Shown: one piece after another, positions 8,581 to 16,378 of the stretch
How positions within the stretch are numbered: the stretch's first letter is position 1
How the letters are laid out: the number at the start of each line of letters is the position of its first letter
Source of the DNA: Streptomyces sp. Go-475
GTDB lineage: Bacteria; Actinomycetota; Actinomycetes; Streptomycetales; Streptomycetaceae
Length of the DNA: 64,000 nucleotides
Direction: 5' to 3'
Assembly: GCF_003330845.1 (NCBI RefSeq)
Contig: NZ_CP026121.1
Location: 5,685,501-5,749,500, forward strand
Made by a program: the position numbers and the translations under genes
Notes under the pieces: generated by a model
Seen by the model: the letters and a program-made list of their open reading frames with translations, nothing else
The model's database searches: none
Told to the model about the DNA's origin: nothing

Positions 8581-9974
8581 ACGACCTGGGCGAACTGGAC
8601 CGGCCGGGAACCCCGACCAGCCCGGGGCCGTGGGACGCCCACTCGGAGGAGACCCTGAGCCCCGAGACCTCGCCCGCCCCGGAGACGGCGGCCGACGGCG
8701 ACCGGCCCGCGAACACCGAGGCGACCACCGGCGGTGAGCCGCTCGCGAAACCGGAAGGGGCCACCGGCAGCAGCAAGCCGTCTGCGCGGGACACGGCCAC
8801 CGGCAGCAAGCCGCCCGCGCGGGAGGCGGGCACCGGCCGCAAGCCGTCCGCGCACGAGACAGACCCCGACCGCAAAGCCGCCGCCCCGCGTCGTGGTGCC
8901 GCTGACCCCGTGAAGGCGCTGATGCACCGTCACCGGGACCTCTGCGAACGCGCCGTGGACCCTCTGGAGATCGCCGCGGGGCTGGAAGCGCACGGCATCA
9001 CCGACCGGACCGCCGCCCGCTTCCGCCACCGGGACGTCTTCTCCCTCGCCGAGGAGATGTACGCACGGGCCTCCCGGGACGGGGACGCGCCCCCGCCCAC
9101 CCCGCCGACCGCCCCCCGGGTACGCGCCGACTGGGTCCTCCTGACGCTCCTGCCGGGGGCGCTGTGCGCCGCCGCCGTGTCGGCCGTGCGCCTCACCGAC
9201 GGCCAGACGCGCCTGTTCGCGGCCGCCGTCGGCGCCCTCACCGTCGCCCTGGCCCTCCACGCGGCCCTGCGCCGAGGCCCCCTGAGCGCGGCCGACCGCA
9301 CCACCCCCGGCAGAACCACCACATGGACCGCCTGGCTCATCGGCTACTCCCTCCTGGGCGACGGACTGCTCCGCAACGCGGTCGCCGGAGGCCCCGACGC
9401 CCTGCCCACCGGCGCGGCCGACGGCCCCTGGCCCCTCACCGCCGCGCCCGTGCTGGCTCTCGCCCTGGCCTGCGCGCCGGCGGCCTGGATCACCCACCTC
9501 CTCACCGGACGCGCCCGCCGCAGACTCGCCGCGAGCCGCGGCCTGGACGACTTCGCCGCCGCCGTACGACCGCTCCTGCTCGGCGCGTTCGCCCTGTTCC
9601 TGGCTGCCCTGGCAGTCCTGCTCGCCCTCTGCGCAGCGGCCCTCGACGAGCCCGCGGCCTACACGCAGGCCCTCACCCTGGGCGCCCTCCTCTTCCTGGC
9701 CCGCCTCCTCACCACCCACGGCTTCACCTACGCCCCGGCCGTGGTCCTCACCGCCACGGCCACCGTCGAGGCGGCCGCCCTCGCCACGGTCTTCACCTCC
9801 CGCCTCCCCGGCTGCGGCTTCCTGGCCACCCCGGTCGAAACCCTCGTCACCACCTTGGGCGCCGGCAGCGTTCCCGCCCTCGCCTGTGGAGCCGCGGCCC
9901 TGGCCCTCCTGATCCACACGACCCGCAAGCTCACCCGCGCCTCGGCCCACGCACCGCCGGAGCCCGCACGGTGA
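8577..9974 (+). CDS. Polytopic membrane protein, putative polysaccharide export partner
   Basis: 465 residues. Residues 1-105 are polar, repetitive and disordered. A soluble helical segment (about 105-165) with D-P-L-E-I-A-A-G-L-E and H-R-D-V-F-S-L-A-E-E follows. Then come about eight hydrophobic helices to the C-terminus. I do not recognise it as true PelG (a 12-helix MOP-superfamily protein), and it has no cyclic-di-GMP GGDEF or PilZ motif. Its position between the PelF-like transferase (ATGA overlap) and the epimerase suggests it is the membrane transport or scaffold component. That role is inferred from context only. Confidence 0.65.
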   Translation: MNDLGELDRPGTPTSPGPWDAHSEETLSPETSPAPETAADGDRPANTEATTGGEPLAKPEGATGSSKPSARDTATGSKPPAREAGTGRKPSAHETDPDRKAAAPRRGAADPVKALMHRHRDLCERAVDPLEIAAGLEAHGITDRTAARFRHRDVFSLAEEMYARASRDGDAPPPTPPTAPRVRADWVLLTLLPGALCAAAVSAVRLTDGQTRLFAAAVGALTVALALHAALRRGPLSAADRTTPGRTTTWTAWLIGYSLLGDGLLRNAVAGGPDALPTGAADGPWPLTAAPVLALALACAPAAWITHLLTGRARRRLAASRGLDDFAAAVRPLLLGAFALFLAALAVLLALCAAALDEPAAYTQALTLGALLFLARLLTTHGFTYAPAVVLTATATVEAAALATVFTSRLPGCGFLATPVETLVTTLGAGSVPALACGAAALALLIHTTRKLTRASAHAPPEPAR

Positions 9975-10066
9975 CCGCCGCAGACACCGGCCCCACCGCC
10001 GCAGGCACCCGTGCCACCACCGAAGGCACCCGCCCCACCCTCCCTTCCCGCTCAAGGAGAACCCGC

Positions 10067-10114
10067 ATGACCACCCACCCCGGAGCCACCGCCACCCCGG
10101 GAGCCGCGCGATGA
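10067..10114 (+). CDS. 15-codon mini-ORF coupled to the epimerase gene
   Basis: The ATG at 10067 follows AAGGAGA by 6 nt, one of the best ribosome binding sites in the window. It reads 15 residues (Thr/Ala/Gly/Pro-rich) and stops at a TGA that overlaps the ATG of the epimerase. A longer in-frame reading from a GTG at 9971 overlaps the membrane-protein stop (GTGA) and would give 47 residues. It could be a leader peptide that delivers ribosomes to the epimerase, or a decayed remnant of a gene. Confidence 0.4.
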   Translation: MTTHPGATATPGAAR

Positions 10115-11070
10115 GAGTCCTGCTGATCGGAGCCAACGGCTACATCGGGCGCTTCGTCGCCGACCGTCTGCTCGCCGACCCCGCCGTGCAGCTCACCGCC
10201 CTCGGCCGCGGTGACGACGCCGACGTCCGCTTCGACCTCGCCTCCGGCAGCCCCGGCGCCCTCACCCGCTTCCTCGACGCCGTCCACCCCGGCGTCGTCG
10301 TCAACTGCGCCGGCGCCACCCGCGGCGGCGCCCGCGAACTCACCCGGCACAACACCGTCGCCGTGGCCACCGTCTGCGAGGCCCTGCGGCGCAGCGGCTG
10401 CGGTGCCCGTCTGGTGCAGATCGGGTGCAGCGCGGAGTACGGACCGAGCCAGCCCGGCTCCTCCACGGCCGAGGACGCCGTGCCCCGGCCCGGCGGACCG
10501 TACGGCGTCAGCAAACTCGCCGCCACCGAGCTGGTCCTCGGCTCCGGCCTGGACGCCGTCGTCCTGCGCGTCTTCTCCCCGGCCGGACCCGGCACCCCCG
10601 CCGGCTCTCCCCTGGGCCGTCTCGCCGAGGCCATGCGCCGCGCCATGCAGTCCGGCGACGGAGAGCTGAAACTCGGCGGCCTCGGCGCGCAGCGCGACTT
10701 CGTCGACGTCCGCGACGTGGCCCGCGCCGTGCACGCCGCCTCGCTCTCCGCCGCGCAGGGCGTCATCAACATCGGCTCCGGCCGCGCCGTACGGCTGCGC
10801 GACGCCGCCGCGGTCCTCGCCCGCGTCGCCGGGTACGGCGGCGCCCTCCACGAGCTCGACGGCCCGCCCGGCGCGCTGCGTCCGGCCATCGGCCACCCCC
10901 GGCCCGACTCGGACCAAGCGCACCCGGTCGCGTACCCGTACCCGGACGGCTGCGGCAGCTGGCAGCAGGCCGACGTGCGCACCGCGCGCGACCGGCTCGG
11001 CTGGCGCCCCCGGATCGGCCTCGAGGAGTCCCTCGCGGACATCTGGATGGAGGCGGCATGCCGCATCTGA
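10111..11070 (+). CDS. NAD-dependent nucleotide-sugar epimerase/dehydratase (extended SDR)
   Basis: 319 residues. The Rossmann motif G-A-N-G-Y-I-G begins at residue 8, with catalytic Y131-x3-K135 (Y-G-V-S-K) and an active-site serine near 111 in I-G-C-S-A-E-Y-G. This is a complete extended SDR of the UDP-sugar 4-epimerase or dehydratase type, acting in the cytoplasm. In this operon the likely job is supplying the activated sugar (for example UDP-GalNAc from UDP-GlcNAc) for the PelF-like transferase, by analogy with PelX. This is inference. The start overlaps the preceding mini-ORF and the 3' end overlaps the spherulin gene by 13 nt. Confidence 0.8.
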   Translation: MRVLLIGANGYIGRFVADRLLADPAVQLTALGRGDDADVRFDLASGSPGALTRFLDAVHPGVVVNCAGATRGGARELTRHNTVAVATVCEALRRSGCGARLVQIGCSAEYGPSQPGSSTAEDAVPRPGGPYGVSKLAATELVLGSGLDAVVLRVFSPAGPGTPAGSPLGRLAEAMRRAMQSGDGELKLGGLGAQRDFVDVRDVARAVHAASLSAAQGVINIGSGRAVRLRDAAAVLARVAGYGGALHELDGPPGALRPAIGHPRPDSDQAHPVAYPYPDGCGSWQQADVRTARDRLGWRPRIGLEESLADIWMEAACRI

Positions 11071-11807
11071 CCAGCACCCGACCGCGCGCCTCCAGCACCG
11101 AGCTCCGCCCCGGCGTCGGTGTCCCCGGCTACGCGCACCCCCTCCTTGCCCCCGCCGAGTGGGGCGAACTGACCCGGCCCGGCACCCCGCTGCACTGGGT
11201 GGTCCTCAACGTGGCCGACGGCCCCGGCACCCGCCCCGACCCGCACTGCCTGGAGGCGGCCGGCCGTCTGCGCAACGCGGGCGTCCGCGTCCTCGGCCTG
11301 CTCGACACCCGGTACGGCTCCCGGGCCTTCGGCGAACTGGTCTCGGACGCCCACCGGTACGTCGACTGGTACCAGGTCGACGGCTTCCTCCTGGACCGCT
11401 GCCCGGCGGACCACGCCGGGCTGCCCGAGGTCCGCCGCACGGTCGCCACGCTCCGCGTGATCCGTGACGATGCCCACATCGTCCTCGGCCACGGCATTCA
11501 CCCGAACCCCGGCTACGCCGAGCTCGCCGACCAGCTCGTCACCTTCTCCGGCCCCTGGAGCGACTACCGCTGGTCGCAGGTGGCCGAGTGGACCGCCGAC
11601 CATCCGCCCGAGCGCTTCTGCCACTTCGTGCACGGCGTGCCCCGCGCCCACCTGGACGAGGCCCTGCGCATCGCCCGCTGGCAGGGCGCCGCCACGATCT
11701 GGTTCACCGACCACACGGACTGCGGGGGCCGCACCGACCCCTTCGAGTCCATGCCCGGCTACTGGGACGACATCGTCTCGCTGGTCGGAACAGGTGTCTC
11801 GGAATGA
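11058..11807 (+). CDS. Spherulation-specific family 4 (spherulin-4, GH135-like) protein
   Basis: 249 residues with a TIM-barrel pattern of the spherulin-4 family: V-G-V-P-G-Y, then W-V-V-L-N-V, then G-L-L-D-T-R-Y-G, then Y-Q-V-D-G-F-L-L-D. Characterised relatives (fungal Sph3, GH135) cleave alpha-1,4-linked galactosamine polymers, and PelA of the Pel system carries a related hydrolase. No signal peptide or transmembrane helix is visible, which is odd for a secreted-polymer hydrolase. After the conserved Asp in G-F-L-L-D the next residue is Arg where I recall Glu in Sph3, so catalysis may differ or be lost. The ATG at 11058 has GGAGG upstream. Confidence 0.75.
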   Translation: MPHLTSTRPRASSTELRPGVGVPGYAHPLLAPAEWGELTRPGTPLHWVVLNVADGPGTRPDPHCLEAAGRLRNAGVRVLGLLDTRYGSRAFGELVSDAHRYVDWYQVDGFLLDRCPADHAGLPEVRRTVATLRVIRDDAHIVLGHGIHPNPGYAELADQLVTFSGPWSDYRWSQVAEWTADHPPERFCHFVHGVPRAHLDEALRIARWQGAATIWFTDHTDCGGRTDPFESMPGYWDDIVSLVGTGVSE

Positions 11808-11826
11808 AAAAGCACATGGCACTGTT
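11801..11826 (+). promoter_or_regulatory. Sigma-R-type promoter of moeZ
   Basis: GGAAT (11801-11805), 18 nt, then GTT (11824-11826) is an exact match to the sigma-R consensus GGAAT-N18/19-GTT. It sits 45 nt before the moeZ start, and its -35 overlaps the spherulin stop codon. It implies thiol-oxidative-stress induction of moeZ. Confidence 0.8.
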
Positions 11827-11870
11827 ACGGGGAGAACAACCGTAGTGATTGACCGACCAACGGAGTCCCC

Positions 11871-13049
11871 GTGTCGTTGCCACCCCTGGTCGAGCCGGCT
11901 GCCGAGCTCACCGTAGACGAGGTTCGCAGGTACTCCCGCCACCTGATCATCCCCGACGTCGGGATGGACGGGCAGAAGCGGCTGAAGAACGCCAAGGTGC
12001 TGTGTGTGGGCGCCGGCGGCCTGGGCTCGCCGGCGCTGATGTACCTGGCCGCCGCGGGCGTCGGCACCCTCGGCATCGTGGAGTTCGACGAGGTCGACGA
12101 GTCGAACCTGCAGCGTCAGATCATCCACAGCCAGGCCGACATCGGCCGCCCGAAGGCCGAGTCCGCCCGCGACAGCGTCAAGGGCATCAACCCGTACGTG
12201 AACGTGGTCCTTCACGAGGAGCGGCTCGAGGCCGACAACGTGATGGACATCTTCAGCCAGTACGACCTGATCGTCGACGGCACGGACAACTTCGCGACCC
12301 GCTACCTGGTCAACGACGCCTGCGTGCTGCTGAACAAGCCGTACGTGTGGGGTTCGATCTACCGCTTCGACGGCCAGGCGTCCGTCTTCTGGTCCGAGCA
12401 CGGCCCCTGCTACCGCTGCCTGTACCCGGAGCCCCCGCCCCCCGGCATGGTCCCCTCCTGCGCCGAGGGCGGCGTCCTGGGCGTGCTGTGCGCGTCCATC
12501 GGCTCCATCCAGGTCAACGAGGCCATCAAGCTCCTCGCCGGCATCGGTGAGCCGCTGGTCGGCCGCCTGATGATCTACGACGCCCTGGAGATGCAGTACC
12601 GCCAGGTCAAGGTCCGCAAGGACCCGAACTGCGCGGTCTGCGGCGAGAACCCGACCGTCACCGAGCTCATCGACTACGAGGCCTTCTGCGGCGTCGTCTC
12701 CGAGGAGGCCCAGGCGGCGGCCGCCGACTCGACGATCACTCCCAAGCAGCTCAAGGAGTGGATCGACGACGGCGAGAGCATCGACATCATCGACGTCCGC
12801 GAGCCGAACGAGTACGAGATCGTCTCCATCCCGGGCGCCCGGCTGATCCCGAAGAACGAGTTCCTCATGGGCACCGCCCTGGAGAGCCTCCCGCAGGACA
12901 AGAAGATCGTCTTGCATTGCAAGACGGGTGTCCGCAGTGCGGAAGTCCTCGCGGTCCTGAAGTCCGCGGGCTTCTCGGACGCCGTCCACGTCGGCGGCGG
13001 CGTGATCGGCTGGGTCAACCAGATCGAGCCGGACAAGCCGGTCTACTGA
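11871..13049 (+). CDS. moeZ: MoeZ: E1-like adenylyltransferase/sulfurtransferase for sulfur-carrier proteins
   Basis: 392 residues. The N-terminal ThiF/MoeB domain has G-A-G-G-L-G-S (about 47-53) for ATP, and structural zinc cysteines C170/C173 and C244/C247. The C-terminal rhodanese domain has catalytic Cys340 in H-C-K-T-G-V-R-S. It adenylates the C-terminal glycine of sulfur-carrier proteins such as MoaD, ThiS and CysO, and loads sulfur from its rhodanese cysteine. It thereby feeds molybdopterin, thiamin, cysteine and some thio-natural products. The GTG at 11871 follows CGGAG by about 5 nt. A moaE gene lies 32 kb downstream. A sigma-R-type promoter directly upstream links it to thiol stress. 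Confidence 0.95.
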   Translation: MSLPPLVEPAAELTVDEVRRYSRHLIIPDVGMDGQKRLKNAKVLCVGAGGLGSPALMYLAAAGVGTLGIVEFDEVDESNLQRQIIHSQADIGRPKAESARDSVKGINPYVNVVLHEERLEADNVMDIFSQYDLIVDGTDNFATRYLVNDACVLLNKPYVWGSIYRFDGQASVFWSEHGPCYRCLYPEPPPPGMVPSCAEGGVLGVLCASIGSIQVNEAIKLLAGIGEPLVGRLMIYDALEMQYRQVKVRKDPNCAVCGENPTVTELIDYEAFCGVVSEEAQAAAADSTITPKQLKEWIDDGESIDIIDVREPNEYEIVSIPGARLIPKNEFLMGTALESLPQDKKIVLHCKTGVRSAEVLAVLKSAGFSDAVHVGGGVIGWVNQIEPDKPVY

Positions 13050-13074
13050 GCCGTACCCGGCCTGCCTTTCCGAG

Positions 13075-13117
13075 CGGCGGGGGCTTCGCGCACCACGGGT
13101 GCCCGGAGCCCCCGCCG
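13075..13117. terminator. Bidirectional terminator between moeZ and the Slp-like peptidase
   Basis: An 11-bp GC stem CGGCGGGGGCT with its complement encloses a smaller hairpin. It lies between the stop codons of two convergent genes. Confidence 0.75.
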
Positions 13118-13120
13118 TCG

Positions 13121-14590
13121 TCATGAGCAGACCTTGCCGTCCTTCGGCACCGAACCGTCCAGCAGATACGCGTTCACCGTCGAGTCGACGCAGTCGCTCC
13201 CGCTGCCGTAGGCGCCATGCCCCTGGCCCCGCCAGGTGAGCATCACGCCGACACCCTTGCCCAACTCGTCGGCCATCCGCCGCGCGCCCTCGTACGGGGT
13301 GGCCGGGTCGCCGGTGTTGCCGACGACCAGGATCGGTGCCGAGCCCGCCGCGCTCACCTCCGGGGTGTCGTGCTGCCCGGGCACCGGCCAGTCGTGGCAC
13401 CAGCCGGCCGTGTCCCAGCCGAGGAACGTCCCGAAGACCGGGGAGATCTTCTCGAACTGCGGCAGCAGCTTCTTCGTCTCGGCCGCGGTCGGCCGCTGCC
13501 GGTCGTCCAGGCACGATATGACCCGCTGGGAATGCGTCGTCGTGCCGTAGCGGCCCGACGGGTCGCGTTCGTTGTAGCCGTCGGCCAGGGCCAGCAGCTC
13601 CGAGCCGTCTCCCCGCTCCGCCGCGTCGAGGGCGCTGGTCAGCGTCGGCCAGCTGTCCTTGCTGTACAGCGGCAGGATGATGCCCGTGACCGCGAGCGTC
13701 TGGGTCAGCTTCCGCCCGGGCGTGCCCGCCGGCAGGGGCCGGGCGTCGATCCGGCGCAGCAGGGCCGCGATCTTCCGCGAACCCTCGGCCGGGTCCTGGC
13801 CGGTGGACTCGAGGTAGCCGTTCAGCGCGCGCTGGAAGCCCCTGGCCTGGTTCTGGGCGTGCCCCACGGTGTCGGCGCCGGGGTCGACGACCGCGTCGAG
13901 CGTCATCCGCCCGACCTTCTTCGGGAACAAGTGGGCGTACGTACCGCCCAGTTCGGTGCCGTAGGAGATGCCGAAGTAGTTCATCCTGTCGTCGCCGAGG
14001 GCCTGCCGGATGCGGTCCATGTCGCGGGCGGAGTCTGCGGTCGACACGTGCGCCAGCAGCTTCCCGGCGTTCTTCCGGCAGCCCTGGGCGAAGTCGGCGG
14101 CGTCCCCGAAGTAGGCCTGCTCCTCGGCGGGGGTGTCCGGGGAGACGTCCACCGATTCCGCCGCCTGGATCTCCTTGTCACCGCGGCAGCGCACGCCCTC
14201 GCTCGCGCCCACCCCGCGCGGGTCCCAGCTCACCAGGTCGTACCGCTCGCGGAGCTGGGAGACCGTCGGGGCGTACGACGGCATCATGGACACGCCCGAG
14301 GCGCCGGGGCCGCCGAAGTTGAACAGGAGCGAACCCAGGCGGTCGTCGCCACGGGCCTTGGCGCGGATCAGGGCCAGGCCGATCTTCTCGCCGTCCGGCT
14401 CGGACCAGTCCAGCGGCACCTTGAGCGTCGCGCACTGCCAGTCTCTGCTCGGCGCGGGGCCGTCGGCCGTGGCCTTGCAGCGGCCCCAGGAGAGCCCGCC
14501 CTTGTCCTCGTCGGACGAGCTGCCGGCGCAGCCGGCCGCCAGCAGCGCCGAGGCGACCGCCAGAGCGGTCCACCGTACGAAGCGCGTCAT
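13121..14590 (-). CDS. Exported tripeptidyl-aminopeptidase-like serine peptidase (lipoprotein)
   Basis: 489 residues, alpha/beta-hydrolase peptidase of the Streptomyces Tap/SlpD/SlpE type. A signal peptide ends in the lipobox L-A-A-G-C (Cys21), predicting a membrane-anchored lipoprotein. The triad is Ser209 (G-I-S-Y-G-T), Asp428 (N-T-G-D-P-A-T-P) and His458 (G-Q-G-H-G-A-Y-G), with a TAP-like C-terminal domain. It probably trims N-terminal tripeptides from extracellular peptides. It is followed upstream by a paralogue in the same direction, 136 nt away, so the two form a tandem duplication. The family assignment is firm; the exact specificity is unknown. Confidence 0.88.
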   Translation of the reverse strand: MTRFVRWTALAVASALLAAGCAGSSSDEDKGGLSWGRCKATADGPAPSRDWQCATLKVPLDWSEPDGEKIGLALIRAKARGDDRLGSLLFNFGGPGASGVSMMPSYAPTVSQLRERYDLVSWDPRGVGASEGVRCRGDKEIQAAESVDVSPDTPAEEQAYFGDAADFAQGCRKNAGKLLAHVSTADSARDMDRIRQALGDDRMNYFGISYGTELGGTYAHLFPKKVGRMTLDAVVDPGADTVGHAQNQARGFQRALNGYLESTGQDPAEGSRKIAALLRRIDARPLPAGTPGRKLTQTLAVTGIILPLYSKDSWPTLTSALDAAERGDGSELLALADGYNERDPSGRYGTTTHSQRVISCLDDRQRPTAAETKKLLPQFEKISPVFGTFLGWDTAGWCHDWPVPGQHDTPEVSAAGSAPILVVGNTGDPATPYEGARRMADELGKGVGVMLTWRGQGHGAYGSGSDCVDSTVNAYLLDGSVPKDGKVCS

Positions 14591-14680
14591 GTGCCCGTCC
14601 CCCCCTCGCAGGCCGTCCGCTCCGTGCCGCGGATGGCGGTCAGGCCATGGTAGGCAGATTCCGCGTCGGCCGTCCCAGCC

Positions 14681-14689
14681 TGTGGATAA
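14681..14689. promoter_or_regulatory. DnaA-box-like nonamer (TGTGGATAA)
   Basis: The reverse complement TTATCCACA equals the strict DnaA-box consensus. It is isolated in the spacer between the two peptidase genes. One of three such boxes in intergenic regions of this window. Confidence 0.35.
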
Positions 14690-14726
14690 CCTTCTGAACT
14701 GCGGGTTTATCGGGGCCGGGTCGGGA

Positions 14727-16271
14727 TCAAGTGCAGACGGTCCCCGCCCGCGGCACCTTTCCGTCCAGCAGATAACCGTTCACGGCGGCCCGCACGCACT
14801 TGTTCTCGCTGTCGTAGGCGCCGTGCCCCTGCCCCCGGTACGTCAGCTCGACGCCGACGCCCTCGCCCAGCGCGTCCACCATCTTCCGCGCGCCCTCGTA
14901 CGGCGTGGCCGGGTCGCCGGTGTTGCCGACGACCAGGATCGGCGCCGAGCCCGGCGCGCGCACGTCGGGATGGTCGGCGGCGCCCGGCACCGCCCAGTCG
15001 GTGCAGCTGATCATGCTCCAGGCCAGATAGTCGCCGAACAGGTCGGACGCCGCCCGGAACTCGGGCAGTTTCCGCTCGACGTAGGCCGTGTCGTAGCGGG
15101 GCTTGTCGTCGGCGCAGTTGATGGCGGCGTTGGCGGCGGCGAGGTTGCTGTACTCGCCGTTCTCCTCGCGGCCGTTCATCGAGTCGGACAGCAGCAACAG
15201 GATGCTGCCGTCACCGCTGTACGCCTGCTGCAGGCCCTGGGTGAGGTACTCCCAGAAGTCCTGCGAGTACAGCGCCTGCGCGATGCCGCTGGTCGCCGCG
15301 GTCTGGGTCAGTTCGCGCGGGAAGACGCCCGGGATGGGGCGGCTGTCGAGGTTCTTCAGCAGCCTGGCGATACGGTTCTTCACATCCTGGGCGCTCGTGC
15401 CGATGGGGCACTCCTCGGCCTTGGACACGCAGTCCTGGGCGAAGTTGTCGAGCGCGAGCTGGAAGCCCTTCGCCTGCCCGAGCGAGCCCTGTTCGGCGTT
15501 CTGCGTGGGGTCGACGACGGCGTCGAACACGGCGCGGCCGACCCGCTTGGGGAACAGGTGGGCGTAGACGCCGCCGAGTTCGGTGCCGTAGGAGATGCCG
15601 AAGTAGTGCAGCCTGTCGTCGCCGAGGACCTGGCGCATCAGGTCCAGGTCCCGGGCCGCGTCGGTGGTGCGCACGTGGGGCAGCACCTTCTTCGAGTTCT
15701 GCTCGCAGGCCTCGTTGAACTCCTTGGTGTTGTCCAGGAGCTCGGTGCGCTCGGCGGCGTCGTCGGGCGTGGCGTCCTGCTGGAAGTACGCGTCGAGCTG
15801 CTGGTCGTTCTCGCAGATCACGGGGGCGCTGCGGCCGACTCCGCGGGGGTCGAAGCTGACCAGGTCGTAGCGGGTGCGCAGGGTCTCGTAGCCCTCCGCG
15901 AAGGCGGGCAGCGAGGTGACGCCCGAGCCGCCTGGCCCGCCGAAGTTGAAGATGAGCGAGCCGATGCGCCGGTTCGGGTCGTCGGCCCTCGCCCGGATCA
16001 GTGCGAGGCCGATCGTGTCGCCCTTGGGGTCGTCCCAGTCGAGGGGTGCCTTCATCGTGGCGCACTGCCACTCGCCGCCGTCCGGCAGGGGCGAGGGCGG
16101 AGCGCCACCGCCCTGTGCGTCGGACGGGGCCGGGCAGGCCTCCCAGTCCAGCTCCTGCCGCGTGAGGTCCTCGTCCTCGGCGTCGCCGTTTCCGCAGGCC
16201 GTCGGCACGGTGGCCAGCAGCACGGCGGTGGCGGTCAGGGCGGCGGCGCGCAGGCGGAGGCGGGTCGGCAT
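14727..16271 (-). CDS. Second Tap/Slp-like exported serine peptidase
   Basis: 514 residues, paralogous to the neighbouring peptidase: same G-I-S-Y-G-T nucleophile motif (Ser227), N-T-G-D-P-A-T-P aspartate and G-Q-G-H-G-A-Y histidine. The start is set at 16271 because the next residues (M-P-T-R-L-R-L-R, then a hydrophobic stretch) form a clean signal peptide. An open frame extends further upstream without support. The signal ends V-P-T-A-C-G, a poor lipobox with Pro at -3, so it may be a lipoprotein or be cleaved by signal peptidase I. It probably works with its neighbour on extracellular peptide turnover. Confidence 0.85.
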   Translation of the reverse strand: MPTRLRLRAAALTATAVLLATVPTACGNGDAEDEDLTRQELDWEACPAPSDAQGGGAPPSPLPDGGEWQCATMKAPLDWDDPKGDTIGLALIRARADDPNRRIGSLIFNFGGPGGSGVTSLPAFAEGYETLRTRYDLVSFDPRGVGRSAPVICENDQQLDAYFQQDATPDDAAERTELLDNTKEFNEACEQNSKKVLPHVRTTDAARDLDLMRQVLGDDRLHYFGISYGTELGGVYAHLFPKRVGRAVFDAVVDPTQNAEQGSLGQAKGFQLALDNFAQDCVSKAEECPIGTSAQDVKNRIARLLKNLDSRPIPGVFPRELTQTAATSGIAQALYSQDFWEYLTQGLQQAYSGDGSILLLLSDSMNGREENGEYSNLAAANAAINCADDKPRYDTAYVERKLPEFRAASDLFGDYLAWSMISCTDWAVPGAADHPDVRAPGSAPILVVGNTGDPATPYEGARKMVDALGEGVGVELTYRGQGHGAYDSENKCVRAAVNGYLLDGKVPRAGTVCT

Positions 16272-16378
16272 GGTTCCATCCTGCGGCGGCGCGGTGCCGG
16301 GCGCGCGGGACGCGTGCCGTACGAGGGAGTCGGGGAAGGAGGTGCCGATGGTGCCGGAACGCGCGTCGCGCGGTCGCG

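Noticed and set aside
9971..10066. 47-residue gene starting at GTG 9971
   Set aside because: Thr/Ala/Pro-rich with no structure and no ribosome binding site beyond the overlap. The shorter ATG form at 10067 has far better initiation signals, so only that one is listed.
10140..13514. Minus-strand frame of 1124 codons across the epimerase, spherulin and moeZ genes
   Set aside because: It spans three well-supported genes and a terminator, and has no domain.
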